Shown in pieces: positions 1 through 7,696 of a stretch of 18,836 bases of DNA (within the stretch, counting starts at the first letter, position 1; the number at the start of each line of letters is the position of its first letter). Source of the DNA: Planctomycetia bacterium (lineage in GTDB: Bacteria > Planctomycetota > UBA1135 > GCA-002686595); assembly GCA_005778045.1 (NCBI GenBank), contig SXKQ01000131.1, positions 1-18,836 on the forward strand, given 5' to 3'. The position numbers and the translations under genes are program-made. The notes under the pieces are model-generated. The model was not told the DNA's origin. It saw only the letters and a list, made by a program, of their open reading frames with translations, and ran no database searches.

Positions 1-352
1 CGATCACGCGCTTGATGTAGTCGACCGAGGGATCGAGCGGGTACTTGAGCACGACGATGTCGCCGCGCTGAACCTCACCGAACACGTAGCTCAGGTGATC
101 GATCAGGATGCGGTCGCCATCGTGAATCCGCGGGGCCATCGAGCTCCCACGCACCACCGACAGGTTGAAGATGCACAGATAGCCCACGACCGAGAGCACG
201 GTCACCTGCATCGTCCACAGCATCCGTCCGGGCCCGCGCTGGCGCGGAGCGGGCTCCGGCGACATGCGCGGGAACAGGTCCTCAATGCCGGCCTCGGCAT
301 GGCTGCCCGGGGCTTGGAGCAGCTCGTGCTGCGATGAGCGGTCCCTCCACAC
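1..352 (-). CDS. lepB: Type I signal peptidase (S26), N-terminal part; C-terminus beyond the window edge
   Basis: Cleaves signal peptides from exported proteins at the outer face of the cytoplasmic membrane. About 117 codons are visible. A cytoplasmic N-terminal extension of about 43 residues is followed by one membrane segment (about residues 44-66). Then comes the family box RGSSMAP, with the nucleophile Ser near residue 71, then GDRILIDHLSY, then GDIVVLKYP and DYIKRV, whose Lys near residue 114 is the catalytic base. All are classic S26 motifs. I chose the GTG at 352 because AAGGA lies 7 nt upstream (360-364) and the codons that follow are strongly G/C at the third position. The ATG at 265 (residue 30) is the alternative start. 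The gene is divergent from the S9 peptidase. Family certain; start uncertain. Confidence 0.9.
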   Translation of the reverse strand, partial: MWRDRSSQHELLQAPGSHAEAGIEDLFPRMSPEPAPRQRGPGRMLWTMQVTVLSVVGYLCIFNLSVVRGSSMAPRIHDGDRILIDHLSYVFGEVQRGDIVVLKYPLDPSVDYIKRVI

Positions 353-433
353 GCCTCCATCCTTCGACGGGCCGCTCGCCGTGCCTGAAAGGAAACCGAT
401 GCCCGCGCAGGGCGCGCCCCGTGCCCCCTGCGG

Positions 434-439
434 TAGCTT
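434..439 (+). promoter_or_regulatory. TANNNT box (TAGCTT), candidate -10 of a leaderless transcript
   Basis: TAGCTT lies exactly 7 nt before the ATG at 447. No Shine-Dalgarno sequence precedes the start and no clear -35 is visible. The same arrangement recurs at other starts in the window. This is an inference from spacing and recurrence. Confidence 0.45.
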
Positions 440-446
440 CTGACCC

Positions 447-2915
447 ATGCACCACCCCCCCCGCTCGACGCGTCGACTCGCAGCCCTCGCGGCGCTCGGT
501 CTCACGCTCTCAGGCTGCGTCGCCCCGCAGCGTCCCACGGCAGGATCGGCCGAGCCCGGCGTCGGTCCGCGCCTTGAGGAGGTCTTCCTTCTGCCGAGCC
601 TGCACGGCGTCCCGCCCCGTGTGCGTTCCGTCTCCGCCGACGGCGTGCTCGCCCTCGTCGACTGGCGGCCGCTCGAGCGCGACGATCAAGGCCGGCGCAC
701 TCTCGGCGCCGACCTCGGCCCCCACTGGCTTGCGACCGCGGGTCCCGCGCTCACTCCGAGCGTCGACACGTCGCTGCCGCGCTTCCTCGAGCGTGCGCTC
801 GACGCGAGCGAGCCGGGCGAGGCGCGCGTGCGCGCTCCCGCTTGGAGCCCCACGGGCCATCGACTCGCGCTGCTGTGGCGCAGCTCGATCGTGTTCGTCG
901 ACTGGAATCCGCAAGGCACACCCGCAGCCCGCGTGCTCTATCGCGACCCACCCGAGGGTGAGCTCGACGAACACAACGAGCCCGTGCCGCGCCTCGGCGC
1001 GATCTCGGCCCTCGCCTTCACCGACGGTGGAGCGACGCTCGAGGTGCGCGCGGGAGGAGAGATCCACCACTTCCCGCTGGAGTCTGGCGCGCTGCCGCTG
1101 TCCCTCTCGGCGGCCTCGAACGTCACGCAGGCCCTGTCCGCCCCTGTGGCGCGCGTCGAGTTTTCCGGAGACCGCCAGCGCGTGCTCTCGCGCGAAGGGA
1201 AGCTCGTGGACGATCCCGCGCGTGCGGGTGAGCACTTCCACGACTTCGCCACGGGGCGCGGCGTCGTGCTCGAGGGGCTCGAGGGGCTCGAGGGCGCCCA
1301 GCGCATCGACGGACTCGACCTCTCGCCGTGCGGGAACTGGGTCTTCGCATTCGAGCTCGATGACACGCGGCGCAACAAGCCCACGCTGATTCCAGACTAC
1401 CTGACGGAGCGCGTGACCACGCGCTCCGCGCGCAGTGAACTCGCTGACGACGAGTGGCAGGAGCGTCGCGCGTACATATGGTCCACGGTCGACGGTCGCA
1501 GGCGCGAAGTGGAGCTGCCGGGAGAGCGACGCACGTCGGTGGGCGCGGTCGGCTGGGCGCCGTCGGGGCCAGCGCGCTTCGCGTTCCGACGCACTTCGAT
1601 CGACTACCGCTCAGTCGAGACGTGGGTATGGAGCGAGAGCGGACTGCGGCTCGCGCTCGTGGAGCGCGACGAGCGCTGGGTCGGGGGTCCCGGCGCGTTC
1701 GCGCGCTGGAGCGACGACGGCACGCGCATCCTCCTGTGCTCGGAAGGCGCTCCCTTCTCGACGACTCCCGGGCGCAACCAGCTCTTCGCGCTCGATCCCG
1801 GGAGCGGTGAGCTGACCCAGCTCACGCAGGTCGAGGGCGAGGTGAGCAGCTGGACCGTCTCGGGCGGTGCGCTGCTCGTGTGTGCGAGCCGCGAGAACCC
1901 TGCGCGCCGGGAGCTCGGGGTGGTCGAAGAGCAGGGCTTGCGCTGGCTGCCGGTGCCCGAGGGGATGAACACGACGCTGCGCCCGAGCGGCGATGGCACC
2001 AACCTCGTGTTCGAACACGAGGAGCTCGGCGTGCCGGCCGAGCTGTGGTCCGTGTGCACCGATGGCTCGCGCCCGGCGACGCGCCTCACCGACACGATCC
2101 CCGCCGTGTATCGCGAGCGCGACTGGATCCTGCCCGAGAGGCTGGAAGCTCGCTCCGCCGATGGGGAGCGCGTGCATGCTCACGTCTACTCGCCGCGCGG
2201 CTCGTCGCTCGCGCGCCCGAGCGCGCCGCGTCCATGCGTGGTGTTCATCCACGGTGCTGGCTACCTGCAGAACGTGACCGACTCGATGACCGAGTACGCG
2301 GTCAACCTGATGTTCCACTCGCGGCTCGCCGAGCGGGGCTACGTCGTCGCCGACGTGGACTACCGTGGCAGTGCCGGCTACGGGGGGAAGTTCCGCGGCG
2401 ACGTGCAGTTCCAGCTCGGCAAGCTCGAGTTGGCGGACATCGGCGCGGTGATCGACGACCTCGCGCGACGCGGCGTCGTCGATCCGGCGCGCGTCGCGTG
2501 CTACGGGGGCTCCTACGGCGGCTTCCTCACGCTGATGGCGCTCTTCCAAGAGCCCGATCGCTGGGTGGGCGGTGCAGCGCTGCGCTCGGTGACGGACTGG
2601 CGCACGTACCACCCCGGTTACACGCAGCCGCGGCTCGGTCGGCCCTCGACGCACCCCGAGGCCTACTCCGCGAGCTCGCCCATCGACCACGCGGAGAAGC
2701 TGCGCGACCCGCTGCTGATCCTGCACGGCATGGTCGACTCCAACGTCTTTGCCCAAGACTCGATCCGGCTGATGGAGAAGCTGATCGACCTCGGGATCGA
2801 CTTCGACGCCATGCTCTACCCGAGCCAGAACCACGGCTTCGAGGACGGCATGCACTGGCTCGACGAGTACCGCCGCATCGAGCGCTTCCTCGTGCGCTGC
2901 CTCGAAGAGCAGTAG
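447..2915 (+). CDS. S9 family (prolyl oligopeptidase/DPP-like) serine peptidase, lipoprotein
   Basis: Predicted exported serine peptidase of 822 residues acting on peptides, usually next to proline in this family. The N-terminus is a lipoprotein signal ending in the lipobox LSGC (Cys24). Residues of about 50-560 are a WD40/PD40-like beta-propeller region rich in W-S-x-D/G-type strands. The C-terminal alpha/beta-hydrolase domain has the oxyanion segment FIHGAGY, the nucleophile in YGGSYGG (Ser689), the acid in HGMVDSN (Asp764) and the base in NHGF (His796). The triad is complete and the length is typical. It heads a plus-strand unit with the M24 peptidase 9 nt downstream. The exact specificity (dipeptidyl-peptidase, acylaminoacyl-peptidase or other) cannot be read from the sequence. 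Confidence 0.93.
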   Translation: MHHPPRSTRRLAALAALGLTLSGCVAPQRPTAGSAEPGVGPRLEEVFLLPSLHGVPPRVRSVSADGVLALVDWRPLERDDQGRRTLGADLGPHWLATAGPALTPSVDTSLPRFLERALDASEPGEARVRAPAWSPTGHRLALLWRSSIVFVDWNPQGTPAARVLYRDPPEGELDEHNEPVPRLGAISALAFTDGGATLEVRAGGEIHHFPLESGALPLSLSAASNVTQALSAPVARVEFSGDRQRVLSREGKLVDDPARAGEHFHDFATGRGVVLEGLEGLEGAQRIDGLDLSPCGNWVFAFELDDTRRNKPTLIPDYLTERVTTRSARSELADDEWQERRAYIWSTVDGRRREVELPGERRTSVGAVGWAPSGPARFAFRRTSIDYRSVETWVWSESGLRLALVERDERWVGGPGAFARWSDDGTRILLCSEGAPFSTTPGRNQLFALDPGSGELTQLTQVEGEVSSWTVSGGALLVCASRENPARRELGVVEEQGLRWLPVPEGMNTTLRPSGDGTNLVFEHEELGVPAELWSVCTDGSRPATRLTDTIPAVYRERDWILPERLEARSADGERVHAHVYSPRGSSLARPSAPRPCVVFIHGAGYLQNVTDSMTEYAVNLMFHSRLAERGYVVADVDYRGSAGYGGKFRGDVQFQLGKLELADIGAVIDDLARRGVVDPARVACYGGSYGGFLTLMALFQEPDRWVGGAALRSVTDWRTYHPGYTQPRLGRPSTHPEAYSASSPIDHAEKLRDPLLILHGMVDSNVFAQDSIRLMEKLIDLGIDFDAMLYPSQNHGFEDGMHWLDEYRRIERFLVRCLEEQ
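1268..1294 (+). repeat. Three perfect 9-bp tandem units (GCTCGAGGG)
   Basis: Three back-to-back copies of a 9-bp unit lie in frame inside the S9 peptidase propeller. They encode Leu-Glu-Gly three times (residues about 275-283). Because the unit is a multiple of three, copy-number change would lengthen or shorten a loop without a frameshift. Confidence 0.85.
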
Positions 2916-2918
2916 CCT
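2913..2918 (+). promoter_or_regulatory. TANNNT box (TAGCCT) overlapping the S9 stop codon
   Basis: TAGCCT lies 6 nt before the M24 gene's ATG at 2925. Its first three bases are the TAG stop of the S9 gene, so part of the match is explained by the stop codon. It could be an internal leaderless promoter or chance. Confidence 0.25.
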
Positions 2919-2924
2919 CCCGCC

Positions 2925-4223
2925 ATGAGCCAGAGCCCCGACTCCCGTCGTTCGTTCCTCGCCTTCTCGGCGCTCGCCGGCGCCGGTGCGCTCGCCAGCG
3001 GATGTCGCAGCGCGCAGTCCAGCGCCGCGAGCGTTTCCGACGCTGCGCCGCGTGACGATTTCCCCGAGCTCCCGGACCTGAGGCCGACCGTGGCTCCGAT
3101 CGCGCCCGAGGAGCGTGTCGCGCGGCGCGCTCGGCTCGGGCGCATCCTCGCCGAGCGCTCGCTCGATGCCTACCTGTGCGAGGGCGGCCCGACGATGAGC
3201 TACCTCACCGGCGTCTCGTGGGGTCGCTCCGAGCGCACCTTCGCGCTGCTCGTGCTCGCCGACGGCAGCCACTTCTGGATCTGTCCAGCCTTCGAGGCGG
3301 AGAAGGCCAAGCTGGGCGTCGCCAAGCAGGGCGGACCCGGCGGGGAGATCGTCACGTGGGACGAGCATGAGTACGCCTTCGTTCCGCTCGCGGCGACGCT
3401 GCGCGCGCGAGGCGTCGAGCGAGTGGTCGTCGATCCGCAGGCACGCGCGTTCGTGCTCGACGGCCTGCGCGCTGAGCACGGGCCCGCGCGCGTGCTGCTC
3501 GGCCGCGAGCCGCTCGTGGCCCTGCGCGGCGTAAAGGACGCGCACGAGCTGCAGCTGCTGCGCGTCGCGAGCGAAGGTACACAGCTCGCGATCGCGGCGG
3601 TCGCCCGGCGCGTGCGGCTCGGCATGACAGGTGGCGATGTGTCGCGACTCATGGCGCGCGCGCACGCGGCACTCGGCATGACCTCGCCTTGGTGCCTCGC
3701 GCTCGTCGGCCCCGCCGCCGCCTATCCGCACGGCGACAATGAGGCGATCGCGCTGGGCTCCGGCGACTTCCTGCTCGTGGACACCGGCGCGAGCCTGCAT
3801 GGCTACGCGAGCGACACCACGCGCACGTGGTGCGTCGAAGGCACGCCATCGCAGGCTCGGCAAGCGGCCTGGCTCGCCGTGCTCGACGCGCAGCGACGCG
3901 CGTTCGAGGCGATCCGCCCCGGCGTCGAGTGCCGCGAGATCGACCGCGTGGCGCGCGCGGCGCTCGAGAGCGCGGGCTACGGCCCGGGTTACTCGAAGTT
4001 CACCCACCGCCTCGGCCACGGCATCGGCATGGAGGGCCACGAGGATCCGTACTTCGACGGTGGCAGCCGCGTGCAGCTGCTCCCGGGCATGACGCTCTCC
4101 AACGAGCCCGGTGTGTACGTCTACGGCGAGTTTGGCGTGCGCATCGAGGACATCGTCGCCTGTACCGCGGAGGGTGCGACGCACTTCGGCGCCTGGCAGC
4201 GCGACTGGAAGAGCCCGGCCTGA
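2925..4223 (+). CDS. M24 family metallopeptidase (Xaa-Pro peptidase/creatinase-like), Tat and lipobox leader
   Basis: Predicted exported aminopeptidase of 432 residues, of the family that removes N-terminal residues preceding proline using two metal ions. The leader has twin arginines (SRRSFLAF, residues 7-14) and a lipobox-like LASGC (Cys27), suggesting folded export by Tat and lipid anchoring. Residues of about 45-185 form a creatinase-type N-terminal domain. The pita-bread domain carries all five expected ligands: Asp286 (LVDTGAS), Asp297 (ASDTTRTW), His365 (LGHGIGMEGHE), Glu394 (SNEPGVY) and Glu408 (RIEDIV). It lies 9 nt after the S9 gene, and the pairing suggests joint digestion of proline-containing peptides. 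It ends 4 nt from the convergent sialidase-like gene. Substrate specificity is inferred only from the family. Confidence 0.92.
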   Translation: MSQSPDSRRSFLAFSALAGAGALASGCRSAQSSAASVSDAAPRDDFPELPDLRPTVAPIAPEERVARRARLGRILAERSLDAYLCEGGPTMSYLTGVSWGRSERTFALLVLADGSHFWICPAFEAEKAKLGVAKQGGPGGEIVTWDEHEYAFVPLAATLRARGVERVVVDPQARAFVLDGLRAEHGPARVLLGREPLVALRGVKDAHELQLLRVASEGTQLAIAAVARRVRLGMTGGDVSRLMARAHAALGMTSPWCLALVGPAAAYPHGDNEAIALGSGDFLLVDTGASLHGYASDTTRTWCVEGTPSQARQAAWLAVLDAQRRAFEAIRPGVECREIDRVARAALESAGYGPGYSKFTHRLGHGIGMEGHEDPYFDGGSRVQLLPGMTLSNEPGVYVYGEFGVRIEDIVACTAEGATHFGAWQRDWKSPA

Positions 4224-4227
4224 GCGC

Positions 4228-5406
4228 TCAGCGCGCGGTCGAGACCCACTGCGCGCGCAGTTGGGAACCACCCGCGCTGTCGAGCCAGGCGAAGAGCAGC
4301 CCATCGCCGGCGGCGACGAGCCGCGCCACGCCGGCGGCTCGGCCCGGAACAGTGGAAGCGAGCGTACGCGCCTCACCCAGCACTCCGTCCTCGAGCGGTG
4401 CCAAGCGCCACTCGCCGCGCTCGCGCGTCGGACGCTCGAGCCAGCTCACCCAGAGGCGTCCGGATGCATCGTAGGCACAGTCGACGAAGCCATCGGTCTC
4501 CGCGCGCGAGACCTGCGTCGGCGGCGTGAACGAACGGCCCCCGTCGCGCGAGTATGCGACCTGCACGCGCGCGCGGCTCTCCGCGCCGAGCGTGAACCAC
4601 GCGAGGGCCAGTTCCTCTCCGTGCCCCGCCACCGCGGGACCGTTCACGGGGCAGCCCGCGATCTGCCAACCATCGGCACTGACGCGTACCGGCGTGCCCG
4701 CGCTGCCATCGGGCTGCACGAGCACAGCGGACAGGTCGCGCACCTCGTCCGCGTCGCGATCGCGGTACACGACGAGCACCGCGCCGCTCGCGGTGCGGTG
4801 CGCCGCCGTCGCGCAGCAGTCGCAGACTCGGCTGTCGAGCAGGATCTCCGGGCCCAGCGCGCCGTCACGGGCGACCGTGCGGGCTCGCAGCTGCATCTCG
4901 CCAGAATCGTCGTGGTGCCCGGCGCTCGCGCGTCCATCGAGCCAAACGGCGAGCCAACGCCGCGTATCGAGCTCGGCAAGCGAGACGAATCCGTGCTCCC
5001 CTCCGCCCGGATCGTCGTGCAGGGTGAGCGCTGCTCCGCCCGCCACGGAGAGTCGGACGCGGTAGTCGTACGTGCCCACACCGCTGCGCTCGAGCCAGGT
5101 CGCGGCGAGGGCGCCGTCCTCGAGCGCCGCGACGGCCGGGACGTCGGCCCAGTTCACGAACCAGTCCGGTCCGGCGGCCAAGACGCCTGCCGCGGACCAG
5201 CCTGTTGGGCTCCACTCGCTCGAGCGCAGCTCGTGTGGTCCGCCGCCCTCGACCCACGAGAGTCGCGGCAGCCGATCGGCTCCGACCGCCAGCGCGAAGG
5301 CACGAGCCCCGGGAGCCGCAGGGGGATCCGCGAGCTGCACCACCGCGTCCCCCGCGGAGCAGGCGGCGAGAAACAGCGTCACGCTCGCGAGCGGGAGTCG
5401 GCGCAT
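4228..5406 (-). CDS. Sialidase/BNR-repeat-like exported lipoprotein
   Basis: A 392-residue predicted lipoprotein with a lipobox LAAC (Cys16), followed by repeated beta-strand motifs of the type x-W-V/L-D/E (SWVEGG, ATWLERSG, AVWLDGRA, LAWFTLG, VSWLERP, FAWLDSA). These suggest a multi-bladed propeller. One clear Asp-box is present (SRDGGRSF, residues 286-293), the signature of BNR/sialidase folds. A cysteine cluster CDCC (Cys195, 197, 198) together with GCPVNGP (Cys252) and VDCAYD (Cys310) stands out. I cannot see a complete set of sialidase catalytic residues, so enzymatic activity is unproven and a binding role is possible. It starts 99 nt downstream of the small basic protein gene, with a hairpin between them. 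Confidence 0.75.
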   Translation of the reverse strand: MRRLPLASVTLFLAACSAGDAVVQLADPPAAPGARAFALAVGADRLPRLSWVEGGGPHELRSSEWSPTGWSAAGVLAAGPDWFVNWADVPAVAALEDGALAATWLERSGVGTYDYRVRLSVAGGAALTLHDDPGGGEHGFVSLAELDTRRWLAVWLDGRASAGHHDDSGEMQLRARTVARDGALGPEILLDSRVCDCCATAAHRTASGAVLVVYRDRDADEVRDLSAVLVQPDGSAGTPVRVSADGWQIAGCPVNGPAVAGHGEELALAWFTLGAESRARVQVAYSRDGGRSFTPPTQVSRAETDGFVDCAYDASGRLWVSWLERPTRERGEWRLAPLEDGVLGEARTLASTVPGRAAGVARLVAAGDGLLFAWLDSAGGSQLRAQWVSTAR

Positions 5407-5444
5407 GGGAGGGCTTGGGCTGTGCGGACAATCCGGACACGAAC

Positions 5445-5474
5445 GCGGGCGCCCCCGGTATCGGGAACGCCCGC
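5445..5474 (-). terminator. GC-rich hairpin downstream of the small basic protein gene
   Basis: The arms GCGGGCG (5445-5451) and CGCCCGC (5468-5474) pair perfectly. Inside them CCCG (5454-5457) pairs with CGGG (5462-5465) around a GTAT loop, with a two-by-two internal mismatch. It lies 31 nt beyond the stop at 5506 and before the next co-directional gene. No T-run follows, so termination is an inference from position and stability. Confidence 0.5.
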
Positions 5475-5505
5475 CTGCTCGACCGGGGCCGCGTGGCCCT
5501 GATGG

Positions 5506-5646
5506 TTAGAGGCGCGTGTAGTCGCGGCCGCGGCGCGGCTTCTTCTGGCGACCCAGCTTAAGGATCTTGCCGGAATTCATGCCCATGCGCTTGACGCGCT
5601 TGCGGCCGCGCGTGGGGCCGCCGTTTTTGAAGCGGGAGTTGGCCAT
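5506..5646 (-). CDS. Small, extremely basic protein (46 aa), unrecognised
   Basis: ATG at 5646 to TAA at 5508-5506 gives 46 residues, of which 10 are Arg and 7 Lys, with only one acidic residue (Asp42). It begins MANSRFKNGG and ends RRGRDYTRL. Nearly all codons end in G or C, as in the proven genes, which supports real coding. Size and charge resemble small ribosomal proteins or other RNA/DNA-binding peptides (bL34 and bTHX are of this type), but it does not match a ribosomal protein I know. No Shine-Dalgarno sequence is visible. The frame continues open upstream to 5838, but that part overlaps the sulfatase gene and lacks coding character. It sits alone between two hairpins, co-directional with both neighbours. 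Function unknown; nucleic-acid or ribosome binding is an inference from charge. Confidence 0.7.
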   Translation of the reverse strand: MANSRFKNGGPTRGRKRVKRMGMNSGKILKLGRQKKPRRGRDYTRL

Positions 5647-5721
5647 GGCTTTGGGGGCGTGGCGGGAGAGATAGGGAAACACCCCGGGTTGGGGCGTGGA
5701 TCGAGGGGGCAAGAGTATGGC

Positions 5722-5740
5722 GCCCCGGCGGCACCGGGGC
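5722..5740 (-). terminator. GC-rich hairpin downstream of the sulfatase-fold gene
   Basis: GCCCCGG (5722-5728) and CCGGGGC (5734-5740) form a perfect 7-bp stem with a 5-nt loop. It lies 33 nt beyond the sulfatase stop and before the small basic protein gene. There is no clear T-tract, so it is only a candidate terminator. The 127-nt gap that holds it contains nothing else I can name. Confidence 0.4.
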
Positions 5741-5773
5741 AAGCCCCACGTCTCCCCAAGCCCTAAGAAGCTC

Positions 5774-7675
5774 CTACTCCCCCCCGTAACCGAGGGCGTC
5801 GAGGGCGTCCTGATTGTCCACGCGCCACACGCGACCATCCCGCTCGTCGTCGGCCCCCCAGCGGGCTCGCAGGCGTTCCAGCTCGCCGCGGAGGCGCTCC
5901 AACACCTCGGGGCGCTCGGCGGCCCAATCGCGCGCCTCGGAGGGGTCCGCGACGACGTCGAACAGATTCCAGCGCAGCACGCCGTCCTTCCCGATCGCTT
6001 GAACGAGCTTCCATTCGCCGGAGTAGAGGGCCAGCTTGACCAAGCTGGGATCGATGTTGTCGCGGTTCTCGACCAGCAGGATGCGGTCGGAACCGATCGG
6101 TCCGAGCAGGTTCAGGCCGAACTGTTCCGCGGCGGGCGAGAGGCCCGCCAGCGCGAGCAGGGTCGGAGCCACATCCACCCCGTGCACAGGTTCGCGCACC
6201 TCGCGTCCGGCCATCGATCCTGCCGGCCGCACGAGCAAGGGCACGCGCGTATGGCACTCCAGCACGTCCTTGTGCTCGAACTGGCCGTGCTCCCCAAACG
6301 CTTCGCCGTGGTCCGAGGTCAGCACCACGGCCGAGCGCTCGAGGTCAAGTCGCGCGAGGAACCGATCGAACTCGCGATCGAGCGACCACAGCTCCGCGTC
6401 GTACAGGTCGCGCACGTGCCGCGCGTCGGCGGCGTCGAGGCGCAACCCCTCGCTCCGCACGCGATCGCCACGCAGGGCGTAGCCGTCGACGGGACCGTCA
6501 TAGGGCCGGACGAAGCGCTCGCGTGCCTCCGGCCTCGGCAGATACGGCCAGTGCACGTCGTACAGGTTCACGAAGCAGAACCAAGGTCTCGGGTCGTCCG
6601 CCTCGATCCACGCGAGCGCGTTCGCGAGCACCTCGCTCGCCGGGCGCTGGAAGTCCTGAATCCAGTGCGGCTCCCCGTTGGATCGCAGTCTCGGAAGCAG
6701 CCGAGCGAGCAGCGACTGCACGTCGTGCACAAGCGCCCACGCGTGAGAATAGGTCACCCAAGGATCGACGCGATCGTCGTAGGTCTCGAAGGCGTAGTTG
6801 ATGCCGCTCTGCGCGCGCAGCACGTCCGTCCCGACGAAGGCCGCCGTGCGATAGCCGGACTCGCGGAAGGTGCGCACCACGGTCGGCGTCGCCCAGGGAC
6901 GGAAGAACTGCCGCGTCAGGCGCGCGCCGTGGTGCGACGGATACACGCCCGTCAGCATCGAGAGGTGCGAGGTCAGCGTGTAGGTCGACACGGAGCGCGA
7001 ATTGGAGAAGCGCAGCGACTGCTCCGCGAAGCGCGCGAGATTCGGCGTGGTGTCGCGATCGTAGCCATAGGGCGTGACCGAGTCCGCTCGCGTCGTGTCC
7101 CACACCAGCAGCAGCACGTTGGGAGCATCGGCGCGCGCGGAGCCGGTGGGCGACGGCCCGCCCGTGTGAAATGTGACGAGCCCCGCGACCAGCCACGGCG
7201 CGAGAGAGCAGGCGAGCCAGAGTCGCGCTCCCGCGACCCGCTCGAGCACGGGCAGGAGCACGGCGACGACGCCGACCGAGCCGATCATGAGCGCGACCGC
7301 CAACATCCACGGCATGGCCTGACCGAGCCCCACGAGGTTGCCGCCGAGGGCCGTGTAACTGTCCAAGTGCTCATGCAACGCGACGGGCAGCGCGGTCCAC
7401 AGCAGATGGCGTGCGTTGGCATGCAGCGGATGGTCGAACTTGCGCAGGGCAAGCGTCCCGCGCAAGGCGCGGTCGACAAGCAGTGACCAAGGCAGGGTCG
7501 CGACTGCGAACGCGAGCCAGAGCGCGAGCGTCTCCGCGTACAGCCACAGGCTCGGCTCGCGATGTTGGTACACGTGGCGCACCGAGAGCGAGTCCGCAAG
7601 CGCGAGCAGGGAGACCCACGCCCACATTCCAGCGAGGCGCGTGCCAGCGCCAGCCTTGAAGGATCGTTTCGCCAT
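5774..7675 (-). CDS. Membrane-anchored sulfatase-fold hydrolase/transferase with Thr at the nucleophile position
   Basis: A 633-residue protein of the alkaline phosphatase/sulfatase superfamily. Residues 1-170 hold about four or five hydrophobic segments (near 14-30, 43-67, 91-101, 121-145 and 152-168), an architecture seen in membrane sulfatases and phosphoglycerol or phosphoethanolamine transferases. The periplasmic domain starts at about 185 with NVLLLVWDTTRAD (Asp193). The nucleophile loop is TLTSHLSMLTG (233-243), where Thr233 replaces the Cys/Ser converted to formylglycine in true sulfatases. Metal ligands appear in TSDHGEAFGEHG (Asp455, His456), with FEHKD near 467. Ending in DALGYGG is common in planctomycete-type members. 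It may therefore be a phospho- or transfer enzyme rather than an arylsulfatase; the substrate is unknown. It is 108 nt downstream of the DUF1232-like gene. Confidence 0.88.
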   Translation of the reverse strand: MAKRSFKAGAGTRLAGMWAWVSLLALADSLSVRHVYQHREPSLWLYAETLALWLAFAVATLPWSLLVDRALRGTLALRKFDHPLHANARHLLWTALPVALHEHLDSYTALGGNLVGLGQAMPWMLAVALMIGSVGVVAVLLPVLERVAGARLWLACSLAPWLVAGLVTFHTGGPSPTGSARADAPNVLLLVWDTTRADSVTPYGYDRDTTPNLARFAEQSLRFSNSRSVSTYTLTSHLSMLTGVYPSHHGARLTRQFFRPWATPTVVRTFRESGYRTAAFVGTDVLRAQSGINYAFETYDDRVDPWVTYSHAWALVHDVQSLLARLLPRLRSNGEPHWIQDFQRPASEVLANALAWIEADDPRPWFCFVNLYDVHWPYLPRPEARERFVRPYDGPVDGYALRGDRVRSEGLRLDAADARHVRDLYDAELWSLDREFDRFLARLDLERSAVVLTSDHGEAFGEHGQFEHKDVLECHTRVPLLVRPAGSMAGREVREPVHGVDVAPTLLALAGLSPAAEQFGLNLLGPIGSDRILLVENRDNIDPSLVKLALYSGEWKLVQAIGKDGVLRWNLFDVVADPSEARDWAAERPEVLERLRGELERLRARWGADDERDGRVWRVDNQDALDALGYGGE

Positions 7676-7696
7676 GCGAGTCGACGGGGGGACGAG

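Noticed and set aside
1611..4376. Long open frame of over 900 codons on the minus strand opposite the S9 and M24 peptidases
   Set aside because: It is a GC-rich antisense shadow with low-complexity Arg/Ala/His composition, while the plus-strand genes have full catalytic motifs.
5696..7486. Open plus-strand frame of about 600 codons opposite the sulfatase-fold gene
   Set aside because: No recognisable domain; composition is that of a reverse-complement shadow of the well-supported minus-strand gene.
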